Under the pieces are notes generated by a model, which searched no databases, was not told where the DNA came from, and worked only from the letters and a program-made list of their open reading frames with translations. From NCBI GenBank assembly GCA_964371405.1, contig CAYJLV010000015.1:10869-74868 (forward strand): 64,000 bases of DNA, written 5' to 3'. A program made the translations under genes and the position numbers. The stretch is from JAMHWF01 sp964371405 (lineage in GTDB: Bacteria; Pseudomonadota; Gammaproteobacteria; Burkholderiales; Burkholderiaceae_C). Below are positions 10,088-19,215 of the stretch, one piece after another (the first letter of the stretch is position 1; every line of letters starts with the position of its first letter).

Positions 10088-11212
10088 TCACCCCGCCGTC
10101 GCGTCGGCGCGCGCGAGGCAGCGCTGGTGCCGCTCGTCGACGCGACGCGCGAACCACTCGGTCGTCAGCTTGCGCGTGATCTTCGGGCTCGCCAACGCGA
10201 TGCGCGGCAGCACTGCGCGCGGCAACGCACGGCCGTTCGTGCGCTCGGCCAGCGCATAGACGCGCTCATGCAGCGTCGTGTGCTCGAAGCCGCGCTCGCC
10301 GCCGCGCTCGAGGTCGCGGCGGATCTCGCCCGCCGTCATGCCGAGGCGGCGCGCCAGAGTGCGCGTCGCCAGTTCGGTGGCGCCGGGCTCGCCGGCCGCC
10401 GCGGCGTGGCGGATCAGGTCGCCGTCGAGATCGAGCGGCACGCCCGACGCGACGGCAACGGCGTTCTGGAACGCGGCGTTGCGGCTGGCCCACCGGCCGG
10501 CATTGAAGTCGGCGAAGCGAAAGAGCGGCCGGTCGTACGGCGCCGCGTAGTCGAGCAGGTGCGCGATGCCGAAATAGAGGCCGCCGCGGCGCGTGAAAAC
10601 TTCGTTGCGGATCGTGCCGGCGACCGGGTACGGGTAGCCCTTGGCCTGCGCCTGCGCCTGCGCGAACGCGACGCCGACCTGCATCGGCCCGCCGGTGCGC
10701 ACCGGGTTGCGATTGGCAAAGAAGCTGCGGCCCAGCGGCACGATGCCGATGAAGTCGTCGAAGATGTCGCTGAGCTGCTTTTCCGTGCGCGCCGCGTCGA
10801 TGCGCTCGGCATAGCTGCGCCCGTCAGGCGATGTCAGGCGCAGCGCGGTGCGCACGACGAGCCGCGGCACACCGGCGCGCTCGGCCTGCGCGTCGATCTC
10901 TTTCCACGCCATCGCGGCGAGCCCGGGCACCACCGGATCGACGCGGAATCCCGATTCCTGCTCGGTGACGGCAACGGCGGCGCACAGGCTCGCGGCATTG
11001 GCGGGCAGATCCATCGACGCAAAGGCGGCGTGGATGTCGGTCGCCCAGCCGGCGCGATCGGCGAGCGACGACGGCAACACGCGCGCGATCAGTGCGCGCG
11101 CTTCGGCCGGCGGCAGCGACGGTGCGGCCGGCGGCGGCGGCGTCGCGCAGCCTGCGGCGAGCAGGACGGCGGCGCTGGCGAGGAAGAGACGAAGTCGGGC
11201 GGCGGCGGGCAT
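10088..11212 (-). CDS. DUF1615-type lipoprotein
   Basis: Predicted outer-membrane or periplasmic lipoprotein of 374 residues: LRLFLASAAVLLAAGC is a lipobox, followed by a Pro/Ala linker. The body resembles DUF1615 proteins and includes AVTEQESGFRVDP, which recalls the Glu-containing motif of lytic transglycosylase-like folds, so a cell-wall role is possible but unproven. The start (MPAAARLRLFL) is set at 11210-11212 because the longer frame upstream adds residues unlike a signal peptide. Confidence 0.8.
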   Translation of the reverse strand: MPAAARLRLFLASAAVLLAAGCATPPPPAAPSLPPAEARALIARVLPSSLADRAGWATDIHAAFASMDLPANAASLCAAVAVTEQESGFRVDPVVPGLAAMAWKEIDAQAERAGVPRLVVRTALRLTSPDGRSYAERIDAARTEKQLSDIFDDFIGIVPLGRSFFANRNPVRTGGPMQVGVAFAQAQAQAKGYPYPVAGTIRNEVFTRRGGLYFGIAHLLDYAAPYDRPLFRFADFNAGRWASRNAAFQNAVAVASGVPLDLDGDLIRHAAAAGEPGATELATRTLARRLGMTAGEIRRDLERGGERGFEHTTLHERVYALAERTNGRALPRAVLPRIALASPKITRKLTTEWFARRVDERHQRCLARADATAG

Positions 11213-11358
11213 CGCGGCGGCATCTTGCCACCGCCGGCCGAAACGAGAAGCCCCGCTCGCGGCGACCCTGTCGAACCGCTCGCGCGAGGGCTTCGACACC
11301 TCAGCCCGAACGGGACCCGTGCTGCAGACGCGTGCGCAGATACGGGTGCAGATCCGCG

Positions 11359-12909
11359 TCAGGCGACGCGGAAGCGCTGCATCGCGGCCGCCAGGGTGTC
11401 GGCCTGCTGGCGCAGGCTTTCGGCGGCAGCACTCGACTCCTCGACGAGCGCGGCGTTCTGCTGCGTCGTCGTGTCGAGCGAGGTGAGCGCCTGATTGATC
11501 TGCGCGATCTCGCCGCTCTGCTCCACCGTCGCGGAGCGGATGCCCGACACCAGTTCGGCGACGTTGGCGACCTGCGCGACGAGTTCGTCGATCGACGTTC
11601 CGGCCTGCGCGACCAGGCGGCTGCCGGTCTCGACGCGCTCGGCCGAGGTCTGGATCAGGCCGGTGATCTCCTTGGCGGCGGCGGCCGAGCGCTGCGCCAG
11701 GCTGCGCACTTCGCCGGCGACCACGGCGAAGCCGCGGCCCTGCTCGCCGGCGCGCGCCGCTTCGACGGCGGCGTTCAACGCCAGGATGTTGGTCTGGAAC
11801 GCAATGCCGTCGATCACGCTGGTGATCTCGGCGATGCGCTTGCTCGCGGTCGTGATCTCGCCCATCGTCTGCACGACGCGGGCGACGACTTCGCCACCCT
11901 CGCGGGCCGCATCGGCGGCGCGCGTCGCCGTCGCGCTGGCGCGGTCGGCCGAGCCGGCGTTGTCGTTGACGGCAGCGGTCAGCTGCTGCATCGACGACGA
12001 GGTCTGCTGCAGCGCCGACGAGGTGGCCTCGGTGCGCTGCCCGAGGTCGACGTTGCCGGTGGCGATCTCCGTTGCGGCAACGTGCACCGAATCGCTGGCG
12101 CGCTGCACCGACTGCATCGACTCGGCGAGCCGGCTGCGCACCGTCTCGGTGTCGTTGGTCAGCGCGCCGATCTCGTCGCGGCCGCCGCTGGCGATCGGCT
12201 GCGTCAGGTCGCCGCTGGCGAGGCGCCGCATCGCGTTCGACAGGCGGACGACGCGGCGCAGCACACCGCGGGCGACGAGCACGCTGAACAGGCCGGCCAG
12301 CGCGATCGCGAGCACGGCGGCGACGGCCAGCACGACCTGCATCTGGCGGCTCGCCGACTGCGCGGCCGTCACGTCGGCGCCGGCGAGTTCGAGTTCGCGG
12401 CTGCTGATCTCGGTGACAGCCTTGAGCAGCGTCGCGTACTCGCGCTGCGCCGTCGTCAGGAAGGTCGCGGCTGTCGCCAGGCCGGTGCTCTTGAGGTCGA
12501 GCGTGTCCTTGAGCGCCTGGCGGTAGGTCTTCAGCGACTTGGCGATCCTCTCGAGCGACGCGCGCTCCGCGGCGTCGGCAGAATCGAGGCGCGCCTGCAG
12601 GTTCTTGTCGATGGTGTCACCCAGCGCGACGATCGACTTGTCGACCGCGGCGACGGCCTGCTCGCTGTAGCCGACGGCCTCGAAGGCGATCGACTGGTTG
12701 ATCAGGCCGTTGAGATCACGCAGATCGGACTCGAAGCGCGCGGCGAAGCCGTAGCTCGGCAGTCGCTCGGCGTAGAGCGACTGCAGCGCCGCGCCGAGAC
12801 GCGACGAACCCCACAGCGTGATGCCGCACAGGCCCAGCAGCAGCGCCAGGCACAGCGCAGGCACGAGGGCGAGTTTGAACTTGAGCGACAGGTTGTCGAG
12901 CGCGCGCAT
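11359..12909 (-). CDS. Methyl-accepting chemotaxis protein
   Basis: Transmembrane chemoreceptor of 516 residues. A first helix (LALVPALCLALLLGLCGITLW) is followed by a ~150-residue four-helix periplasmic sensor, a second helix, and a HAMP domain (ARGVLRRVVRLSNAMRRLASG). The signalling domain contains the invariant hairpin tip IDGIAFQTNILALNAAVEAA. It ends at MQRFRVA without a CheR-docking pentapeptide. It lies 65 bases downstream of a secreted Cache protein on the same strand, which may be its ligand-sensing partner. Confidence 0.95.
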   Translation of the reverse strand: MRALDNLSLKFKLALVPALCLALLLGLCGITLWGSSRLGAALQSLYAERLPSYGFAARFESDLRDLNGLINQSIAFEAVGYSEQAVAAVDKSIVALGDTIDKNLQARLDSADAAERASLERIAKSLKTYRQALKDTLDLKSTGLATAATFLTTAQREYATLLKAVTEISSRELELAGADVTAAQSASRQMQVVLAVAAVLAIALAGLFSVLVARGVLRRVVRLSNAMRRLASGDLTQPIASGGRDEIGALTNDTETVRSRLAESMQSVQRASDSVHVAATEIATGNVDLGQRTEATSSALQQTSSSMQQLTAAVNDNAGSADRASATATRAADAAREGGEVVARVVQTMGEITTASKRIAEITSVIDGIAFQTNILALNAAVEAARAGEQGRGFAVVAGEVRSLAQRSAAAAKEITGLIQTSAERVETGSRLVAQAGTSIDELVAQVANVAELVSGIRSATVEQSGEIAQINQALTSLDTTTQQNAALVEESSAAAESLRQQADTLAAAMQRFRVA

Positions 12910-12974
12910 GCTTTCTTCCTTGGTGTCTGGATCCCCCGGGAAGCGGTGGCCTCGAGGACCGCCGCAGTCCCGGT

Positions 12975-13424
12975 TCACTCGAAGTAGGTGACGCCGACGT
13001 AGGCGTCCTGGCCCGGCACGCGCTTGGCGACCATCTTGCCGTCGTCGATCTTCTTGGTCGTCGGGTTGGCCCAGCGGAACTCGATGTTCGTCTCGCCCTT
13101 GGCCTGCACCCCGGAGATCACTTCCTGCACGAAGGGCTTGCCGGCGGCGTCCTTGGCTTCGTACATGTTCTTGCCGACGATCTTCTCGTTGGCGGCATGC
13201 GCCAGCATGTTGCCCTTGAAGTCGGCGACGACGACATAGGCCTTCGTGCCCTTCCACTTGCCGCCGGCGTTGAACTCCTTGACGGCGCCCTCGACGCCCT
13301 TGCTCTTGAGCTCGGCATGCGCCGCATCGAGCAGCGCCTTCGCTTCGGCGACGCTTTCGGCTTGCGCCAGTGCGGCGGCGCTGCAGAACGCGATGGCGGC
13401 GGCAGCGCGGATCCAGGTCTTCAT
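12975..13424 (-). CDS. Secreted single-Cache domain protein
   Basis: A 149-residue periplasmic protein with a signal peptide (AAAIAFCSAAALAQA) and one Cache-type sensor domain (AYVVVADFKGNMLAHA, then the PTTKKIDDGKMVAKRVPGQDAYVGV strands). Soluble Cache proteins next to chemoreceptors are thought to present small ligands such as carboxylates to them; that role is inferred from the adjacent receptor gene. AGGAGT upstream of the ATG acts as a ribosome binding site. Confidence 0.85.
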   Translation of the reverse strand: MKTWIRAAAAIAFCSAAALAQAESVAEAKALLDAAHAELKSKGVEGAVKEFNAGGKWKGTKAYVVVADFKGNMLAHAANEKIVGKNMYEAKDAAGKPFVQEVISGVQAKGETNIEFRWANPTTKKIDDGKMVAKRVPGQDAYVGVTYFE

Positions 13425-13677
13425 CGGACGACTCCTGTGGTCGGTTGAAAGGTCGGCACGGCAGGCCCGCCGCACCGAAGCGCGCCGGGTGATCGGCACA
13501 ATGCAGACGATTCTTGAGAATTCCCGACAGGCGCGTGCGCCGATAAGCAGGGTGAAAACGGCGCAGATGCGCCCCGGGCGCCCTGCCGCCGGACCGGCAC
13601 GGCCCGATTGGGCTCGCAACGCCCCGGCCTGGCGCCGGGGCGACGGATTTCGCCGCTGCGGAGCCCGCCCTCGCCCG

Positions 13678-14352
13678 TCAGCCGCTGGCGTAGTCGTACG
13701 GCCCGCCGCGCTCGAGCGCGCGGGCATAGGCCGGGCGGCGGTGGATGCGGTGCAGGAAATCGTGCAGCCGCGGCCGGCTTTCGTCGAGGCCGGCACGGGC
13801 CGCGGCCGCTTCGAGCGGGAAGCTCATCTGGATGTCGGCCGCGCTGAACTCGGGGCCGGCGAACCAGTCGCTGCGCACCAGCTCGGCTTCGAGGTAGTCG
13901 AGGTGCGCCTTCAACTGCGGCGTGACGAAGGTCGACATCACCTTGTGCACGATGCCGCGCACGACGGGCTTGACGATGAAGGGCGCCGGTGCCTTGGCAA
14001 TGCGGTCGAACACCAGCTTGAGCAGCAGCGGCGGCATCGCCGAGCCCTCGGCATAGTGCAGCCAGTAGGTGTAGCGCAGCCGCTCGGGCGTCCCGTCCTT
14101 CGGCACGAGCCGGCCTTGCCCGAAGCGGTCGACCAGGTACTCGATGATCGCGCCCGACTCGGCCAGCGTCACCGCGCCGTCGACGACGACGGGCGACTTG
14201 CCCAACGGATGCACGCGCCGCAGCTCGGGCGGTGCGCGCATTGTCTTGGGATCACGCTTGTAGTGCCGGATCCCGTAGGGCACGCCGAGCTCTTCGAGCA
14301 GCCACAGCACGCGCTGCGAGCGCGAATTGTCGAGGTGGTGGACGGTCAGCAT
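13678..14352 (-). CDS. Glutathione S-transferase family protein
   Basis: Cytosolic thioredoxin-fold plus all-helical GST, 224 residues. The N-terminal domain has LTVHHLDNSRSQRVLWLLEEL (Ser/Asn as likely thiolate-activating residues) and the cis-Pro turn GKSPVVVD followed by LAESGAIIEYL, which binds the gamma-glutamyl part of glutathione. The C-terminal domain includes the FSAADIQMSFP N-cap motif. It may detoxify electrophiles; the substrate is unknown. Confidence 0.9.
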   Translation of the reverse strand: MLTVHHLDNSRSQRVLWLLEELGVPYGIRHYKRDPKTMRAPPELRRVHPLGKSPVVVDGAVTLAESGAIIEYLVDRFGQGRLVPKDGTPERLRYTYWLHYAEGSAMPPLLLKLVFDRIAKAPAPFIVKPVVRGIVHKVMSTFVTPQLKAHLDYLEAELVRSDWFAGPEFSAADIQMSFPLEAAAARAGLDESRPRLHDFLHRIHRRPAYARALERGGPYDYASG

Positions 14353-14410
14353 GCGGGCATTGTGCGACCGGCGCCCTCCGGTGCGCCCCTCGACTCGACA
14401 GACTGCGCCG

Positions 14411-14668
14411 TCAGGCGGCGACGCGGGCGCGGCTGCCGCCGCCGAGCATCAGCTCCTGGATCCACAGCGCCGACTGCGAGCAGCCCGCGCCATGGCGCTC
14501 GGGCTCGTGGCGCAAGCCGATGGCGACGCGCCCGGTCCACCAGATCTGGCGCCCGGTGCCGGGCAGCATCACCGGCCCGACGTGGCCGGGCGGGATCGCG
14601 ACGGGCGGCGACACATCGTTCTGGCGGATCGAAGGGCTGGCGTCCATCGTGTCGTGTCGTTCCTGCAT
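14411..14668 (-). CDS. Small conserved hypothetical protein
   Basis: An 85-residue soluble protein without a recognised domain. The core VMLPGTGRQIWWTGRVAIGL and HEPERHGAGCSQSALWIQELML looks like ordered protein rather than a shadow frame. A strong Shine-Dalgarno GGAGG lies five bases before ATG at 14668, which decides the start over an upstream in-frame ATG. It has no operon partner. Function unknown. Confidence 0.6.
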   Translation of the reverse strand: MQERHDTMDASPSIRQNDVSPPVAIPPGHVGPVMLPGTGRQIWWTGRVAIGLRHEPERHGAGCSQSALWIQELMLGGGSRARVAA

Positions 14669-14966
14669 GGCGTCCTCCAAATGCAATCGAGGTTTGGATC
14701 ATTGCGAAACCGGCACCGCGCGACACTGCCTCACCTCGGGGGCGCGGCGCGCGCGTGCTGTCACAGTGATTCGTGCCCATGCCGGCGCCTTCAAGGCAAA
14801 CGCTGCGGCAAAGCGCGCCGGCGACTGGTATCGGTTGCCGCCCGAGGCGGCCTCCGCAGCGATGCCGGCAGCCTCTGCAAACCCGATGCCAGGCCGCCGG
14901 CGAAGTGGCCGATGCCGACCGGGTCGGCTGCTACAGTCGGCTCGACCCTTGAAGACCCGTCGCCGC
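14669..14966. other. 298-base intergenic spacer upstream of the glucan locus
   Basis: No gene is supported here. TACAGT at 14932-14937, 29 bases before the GH1 start, is a possible -10 element. No LacI-type palindromic operator was found by eye. Confidence 0.4.
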
Positions 14967-16307
14967 ATGACCACCGTCTTCCCTCCCGGCTTCCTCTGGG
15001 GCGCCGCCACGTCGGCATACCAGATCGAAGGCTCGCCGCTGGCCGACGGGGCCGGGCCGAGCATCTGGCACCGGTTCGCACACACGCCGGGGCGCATCGC
15101 CGGCAGCGACACCGGCGACTTGGCCTGCGACCACTACCGGCGCATGGAGAGCGACGTTGCATTGATGAAGTCGCTGGGCCTCACGGCCTACCGCTTCTCG
15201 ATCGCCTGGGGGCGCGTGCTGCCTGAGGGGCGCGGCCGTGTCAACGCGGCCGGGCTCGCGTTCTACGAGCGCCTCGTCGACACGCTGCTGGCTGCCGGCA
15301 TCCAGCCGATGGCGACGCTCTACCACTGGGACCTGCCGGCCGCGCTCGACGACCGCGGCGGCTGGCTCAACCCCGACATCGCCGAGTGGTTTTCCGACTA
15401 CGCGCGCGTCGTCTGGCGCACGCTCGACGACCGCGTCGCGTTGTGGGCCACGCTCAACGAGCCTTGGGTCGTCGCCGACGGCGGCTACCTGACCGGCGTG
15501 CTTGCCCCCGGCCACAGCAGCCCCTGGGAGGCGCCGATCGCCGCGCACCACCTGCTGCGCGCGCACGGCAAGGCGGTGCAAGCCTATCGCGCCGAGGGCC
15601 GTCACCAGGTCGGGCTGGTCGTCAACATCGAGCCCAAGCACGCCGCGTCGGCGAGCGCGGCTGACACGGCAGCCACGGCGCGCGCTCATGCCTACATGAA
15701 CCGCCAGTACCTCGACCCGGCGCTGCTCGGCCGATATCCGGACGAACTGCGCGACGTCTGGGGCGAAGCCTGGCCCGCGTGGCCCGACGCCGACCTGGCA
15801 CTGATCCGCCAGCCGATCGACTTCGTCGGCATCAACTACTACACGCGCAGCGTCGTGCGCGACGACCCCGGCAACCTGCCGGTGCGCGCATCGGCGGTGC
15901 CGCAGCGCCACGCCACGCACACCGAGACGGCGTGGGAGGTGCACCCCGCGTCACTGACCGAGACGCTCACGTGGGTACGCCAGCGCTACGGCGACATCCC
16001 GCAATACGTGACGGAGAACGGCGCCGCGTTCCACGACCCGCCGACAGCCGGCGACGGCCGCATCGACGACCCGCTGCGCTGCGCCTACCTGCGCAGCCAC
16101 CTCGGCGCCATCGCCGACGCCCTGCGCGCCGGCGTCGACCTGCGTGGCTATTTCGCCTGGTCGCTGTTCGACAACCTCGAGTGGGCGCACGGCTTTTCGA
16201 AGCGCTTCGGCATCGTCCACGTCGACTTCGCGACGCAGCAGCGCACGCCCAAGGCGAGCGCGCGCTGGTATGCCGACGCGATCGCGCGGCACGGCGCCGG
16301 GCTTTGA
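14967..16307 (+). CDS. GH1 beta-glucosidase
   Basis: Cytoplasmic retaining beta-glycosidase, 446 residues, typical of family 1. Signatures: N-terminal FPPGFLWGAATSAYQIEGS, acid/base Glu in TLNEPWVVA, nucleophile Glu in YVTENGAAF, and the aglycone-site SLFDNLEWAHGFSKRFG. No signal peptide, so it probably hydrolyses imported gluco-oligosaccharides. It heads the glucan locus with a PF10091-type enzyme and an ABC importer just downstream. Confidence 0.95.
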   Translation: MTTVFPPGFLWGAATSAYQIEGSPLADGAGPSIWHRFAHTPGRIAGSDTGDLACDHYRRMESDVALMKSLGLTAYRFSIAWGRVLPEGRGRVNAAGLAFYERLVDTLLAAGIQPMATLYHWDLPAALDDRGGWLNPDIAEWFSDYARVVWRTLDDRVALWATLNEPWVVADGGYLTGVLAPGHSSPWEAPIAAHHLLRAHGKAVQAYRAEGRHQVGLVVNIEPKHAASASAADTAATARAHAYMNRQYLDPALLGRYPDELRDVWGEAWPAWPDADLALIRQPIDFVGINYYTRSVVRDDPGNLPVRASAVPQRHATHTETAWEVHPASLTETLTWVRQRYGDIPQYVTENGAAFHDPPTAGDGRIDDPLRCAYLRSHLGAIADALRAGVDLRGYFAWSLFDNLEWAHGFSKRFGIVHVDFATQQRTPKASARWYADAIARHGAGL

Positions 16308-16333
16308 GACGCTGTGAACGGCAGATCGGCGGG

Positions 16334-17803
16334 ATGAACCGGCGGCGCTTCCTCGAATCGGCGGGCCTGCTGTCGGCGCTCGGCAGCGGATGTGCCGTCG
16401 CACCGGCCCCGCCCGCACCCCCACCCGCCCCACCGGCCATCGACATGGGCATCCGCTACCTGTCGTCGCCCGACGCGCGGCGCCCCGGCATCGTCGAGGA
16501 CCTCGCGCGGCGCACGTTCCGCTTCTTCTGGGAGACGAGCGACGCCGTCACGGGCCTCGCGCCCGACCGCTACCCGACGCCTTCGGCGTGCAGCATCGCG
16601 GCGATCGGCTTCGCGCTCACGGCGTATGCGATCGGCGTCGAGCGCGAATACGTGCAGCGCACCGAGGCCGCGCAGCGCACGCTCGTCACGCTGCGCTTCC
16701 TGCGCGATCTGCCGCAGGGACCGCAGGCCGGCGGCACGGCGGGCTACCGCGGCTTCTACTACCACTTCATCGAGATGTCGAACGGCCTGCGCGCCGGCAC
16801 CTGCGAGCTGTCCACCGTGGACACCGCGCTGCTGATGTGCGGCGTGCTGCACATGCGCGAGTACTTCGACGCCGAGAACACCGCCGAGTCCGAGATCCGC
16901 CGCATCGCCGACGAACTGACCGGCCGCATCGACTGGCGCTGGGCGCAGCCGCGCCCGCCGACCATCGTGCTCGGCTGGACGCCCGAAGACGGCTTCCTGC
17001 CCTACGACTGGCGCGGCTACAACGAGGCCGCCGTGATGTACCTGCTGGCGCTCGGCAGCCCGACGCGCGCCGTCGAGCCCGCCGCGTGGCAGGCCTGGAG
17101 CAGCGCGTTCCAGCGCAGCTGGACCACGTTCAACGGCCAGCAGGGGCTGCACTTCGGGCCGCTGTTCGGCCACCAGTATTCAGCCGTGTGGGTCGACTTC
17201 CGCGGCATCCGCGACGCCTTCATGCGGCGCCAGAACAGCGACTACTTCGAGAACAGCCGCCGCGCCGCCTATGCGCAGCGCGCCTACGCGATCCTCAATC
17301 CGCGGCGCTGGAAGGGCTACGACGCCGACGTCTGGGGCCTCACCGCCTGCGACGGCCCGGCCGACATGATGGCGCGCTACGAGGGCGACCTGCGGCGCTT
17401 CCGCAGCTATGCGGCACGCGGCGCAGGCGGGCGCGACAGCTTCGACGACGGCACGATCGCGCCGACGGCGGCCGCCTCGTCGATCGCCTTCGCGCCCGAC
17501 ATCGCGATCGCCGCCATCGAGACGATGGTCGCGCGCTACGGCCAGCATATCTACTCGACCTACGGCTTCCTCGACGCGTTCAACCCGAGCTTCCGCTACG
17601 ACGTGACGCTGCGCCACGGCCGCGTGATCCCCGACTTCGGCTGGGTCGCCGGCGACTACCTCGGCATCGACCAGGGGCCGATCCTCGCGATGATCGCCAA
17701 CTTCACCGGCGGCACGGTGTGGCAATCGATGAGCCGCTCGACGCAACTGCGGCGCGGCCTGCAGCGCGCCGGCTTCACCGGCGGGTGGCTCGAGCAAGGC
17801 TGA
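16334..17803 (+). CDS. Exported glucoamylase-like (PF10091) glucanase
   Basis: Exported (alpha/alpha)6-barrel glycosidase of 489 residues. It begins MNRRRFLESAG, with twin Arg and a hydrophobic segment ending in LGSGC, compatible with a Tat and/or lipoprotein signal. PF10091 features include RRTFRFFWETSD, EDGFLPYDWRGYNEAAVMYLLALG, WGLTACDGP and the C-terminal YSTYGFLDAFNP. Characterised members include GH144 endo-beta-1,2-glucanases, so a beta-1,2- or related beta-glucan substrate is plausible but unproven. It lies 26 bases after the GH1 gene. Confidence 0.88.
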   Translation: MNRRRFLESAGLLSALGSGCAVAPAPPAPPPAPPAIDMGIRYLSSPDARRPGIVEDLARRTFRFFWETSDAVTGLAPDRYPTPSACSIAAIGFALTAYAIGVEREYVQRTEAAQRTLVTLRFLRDLPQGPQAGGTAGYRGFYYHFIEMSNGLRAGTCELSTVDTALLMCGVLHMREYFDAENTAESEIRRIADELTGRIDWRWAQPRPPTIVLGWTPEDGFLPYDWRGYNEAAVMYLLALGSPTRAVEPAAWQAWSSAFQRSWTTFNGQQGLHFGPLFGHQYSAVWVDFRGIRDAFMRRQNSDYFENSRRAAYAQRAYAILNPRRWKGYDADVWGLTACDGPADMMARYEGDLRRFRSYAARGAGGRDSFDDGTIAPTAAASSIAFAPDIAIAAIETMVARYGQHIYSTYGFLDAFNPSFRYDVTLRHGRVIPDFGWVAGDYLGIDQGPILAMIANFTGGTVWQSMSRSTQLRRGLQRAGFTGGWLEQG

Positions 17804-17831
17804 AGATGAAGAGCGGCGCGCCGACCGGGCT

Positions 17832-17855
17832 CCTTCTCCCGCTTCCGGGAGAAGG
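17832..17855. repeat. Palindromic hairpin, CCTTCTCCC type
   Basis: Perfect 10-base stem with a 4-base loop, directly after the PF10091 gene. Together with the next hairpin it forms a REP-like pair that could attenuate or stabilise the transcript between enzyme and importer genes. Confidence 0.6.
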
Positions 17856-17898
17856 CGGGGGATGAGGGTTGCGCGCACGGCGGTCACCCTCTCCCCGA

Positions 17899-17922
17899 CC
17901 CTCTCCCGCGAGCGGGAGAGGG
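17899..17922. repeat. Palindromic hairpin, CCCTCTCCCGC type
   Basis: Perfect 11-base stem with a 2-base centre, 25 bases before the binding-protein GTG. Similar CCCTCTCCC palindromes are dispersed in many proteobacterial genomes. Confidence 0.6.
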
Positions 17923-17946
17923 GGTGAGCCGCGCACAGACACGAGG

Positions 17947-19215
17947 GTGACGCGCCGCGCCTGCCTCGTCGCGCTCGGCGCCGCGTCGATCGGTGTCGCC
18001 GGCTGCGGCCGCCGCGGCGACGCCGACGCCCCGCTGCGCTTCTGGACAATGGGTCGGGAAGGCGAAGTCGCGGCCGAGCTGCTGGCCCCGCTCGCGCGCG
18101 ACGGGCTGCGCGTGCAGATCGAGAAGCTGCCGTGGAGCGCGGCGCACGAGAAGCTGCTGACGGCATTCGCGGGCGACGTGACGCCTGACGTGGCGCAGCT
18201 CGGCAACACCTGGATCGCCGAGCTCGCAGCGCTCGGCGCGCTCGAGCCGCTGCAGCCGCGCCTGGCCTCGCTCGGCCTCGCGGCCGAAGACCATTTCGAA
18301 GGGATCTGGCGCACCAACGAGGTCGGCGGCGTGCTCTACGGCGTGCCGTGGTACGTCGACACGCGGCTGCTGTTCTATCGCCGCGACCTGCTCGAGCGCG
18401 CCGGCATTGCCGCGATGCCGGCCGACTGGCCCGGCTTCGTGCGCGCGCTCGACGCGCTGCAGCGCAACGGCGTGCCGCACCCGCTGCTGCTGCCGTTGAA
18501 CGAGTTCGAGCCGCTGCTCGCCTTCGCGCTGCAACAGGAGGAGCCGCTGCTGCGCGACGGCGACCGCTGGGGCAACTTCCGCGGCGCGGGCTTCCGCCGC
18601 GCGCTGGCGTTCTACCTCGAGCGCTTCGCGCGCGGCCATGCGCCCTACCTGACGAACAACGTGATCGCCAACCTGTGGCAGGAGTTCGGCCGCGGCACGT
18701 TCGCCGCCTTCATCTCGGGCCCGTGGAACATCGGCGAGCTGGATCGCCGCCTGCCCGCCGCGCTGCGCGCGAGCTGGAGCACGGCACCGCTGCCGGGGCC
18801 GCAAGGCCCGGGCGCATCGACGGCGGGCGGGTCGAGCCTCGTCGTGTTCCGCCGCTCGCCGCGCAAGGAGCAGGCGATGAAGCTGCTCGCCTGGCTCGCG
18901 CGGCCCGCTGTGCAGCTGCGCTTTCACGCACTGACCGGCAACCTGCCGCCGCGCCGCGCGACCTGGCAGATGGCGCCGCTGCACAGCGAGCCGCGCGCCG
19001 CGGCATTCCTGGCCCAGCTCGACCGCGCGAAGGCGTCGCCCGCCGTGCCCGAGTGGGAGCGCATCGCGCAGGAGATGCAGCTCTTCGCAACGCGCGCGCA
19101 TCGCTTCGGCACGCCGATCGACGCCGTGACGGCGGCGCTCGACGCGCGCGTCGACGGCTTTCTCGAAAAGCGCCGCTGGATGCTGGCGCGCGCCGCGCGC
19201 AAGGAGGCGTCGTGA
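17947..19215 (+). CDS. Sugar ABC transporter substrate-binding lipoprotein
   Basis: Extracellular solute-binding protein family 1, 422 residues, expected to capture gluco-oligosaccharides. The GTG start gives VTRRACLVALGAASIGVAGC, an unusually short lipoprotein signal with a clear lipobox. Family features are APLRFWTMG, GDVTPDVAQLGNTWIAEL, YGVPWYVDTRLLFYRRDLLE and AFISGPWNIGEL. A longer in-frame start at 17869 would begin inside a palindromic repeat and was rejected. The stop overlaps the next permease start (GTGA). Confidence 0.92.
   Translation: MTRRACLVALGAASIGVAGCGRRGDADAPLRFWTMGREGEVAAELLAPLARDGLRVQIEKLPWSAAHEKLLTAFAGDVTPDVAQLGNTWIAELAALGALEPLQPRLASLGLAAEDHFEGIWRTNEVGGVLYGVPWYVDTRLLFYRRDLLERAGIAAMPADWPGFVRALDALQRNGVPHPLLLPLNEFEPLLAFALQQEEPLLRDGDRWGNFRGAGFRRALAFYLERFARGHAPYLTNNVIANLWQEFGRGTFAAFISGPWNIGELDRRLPAALRASWSTAPLPGPQGPGASTAGGSSLVVFRRSPRKEQAMKLLAWLARPAVQLRFHALTGNLPPRRATWQMAPLHSEPRAAAFLAQLDRAKASPAVPEWERIAQEMQLFATRAHRFGTPIDAVTAALDARVDGFLEKRRWMLARAARKEAS

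Noticed and set aside
9032..11494. 820-residue plus frame across the NMT1 protein and DUF1615 gene
   Set aside because: It is out of frame with the binding protein and antisense to the lipoprotein and chemoreceptor, with no recognisable domain.
17869..17946. Upstream extension of the sugar-binding protein
   Set aside because: The extra 26 residues come from a palindromic repeat, and the lipoprotein signal begins at the GTG at 17947.
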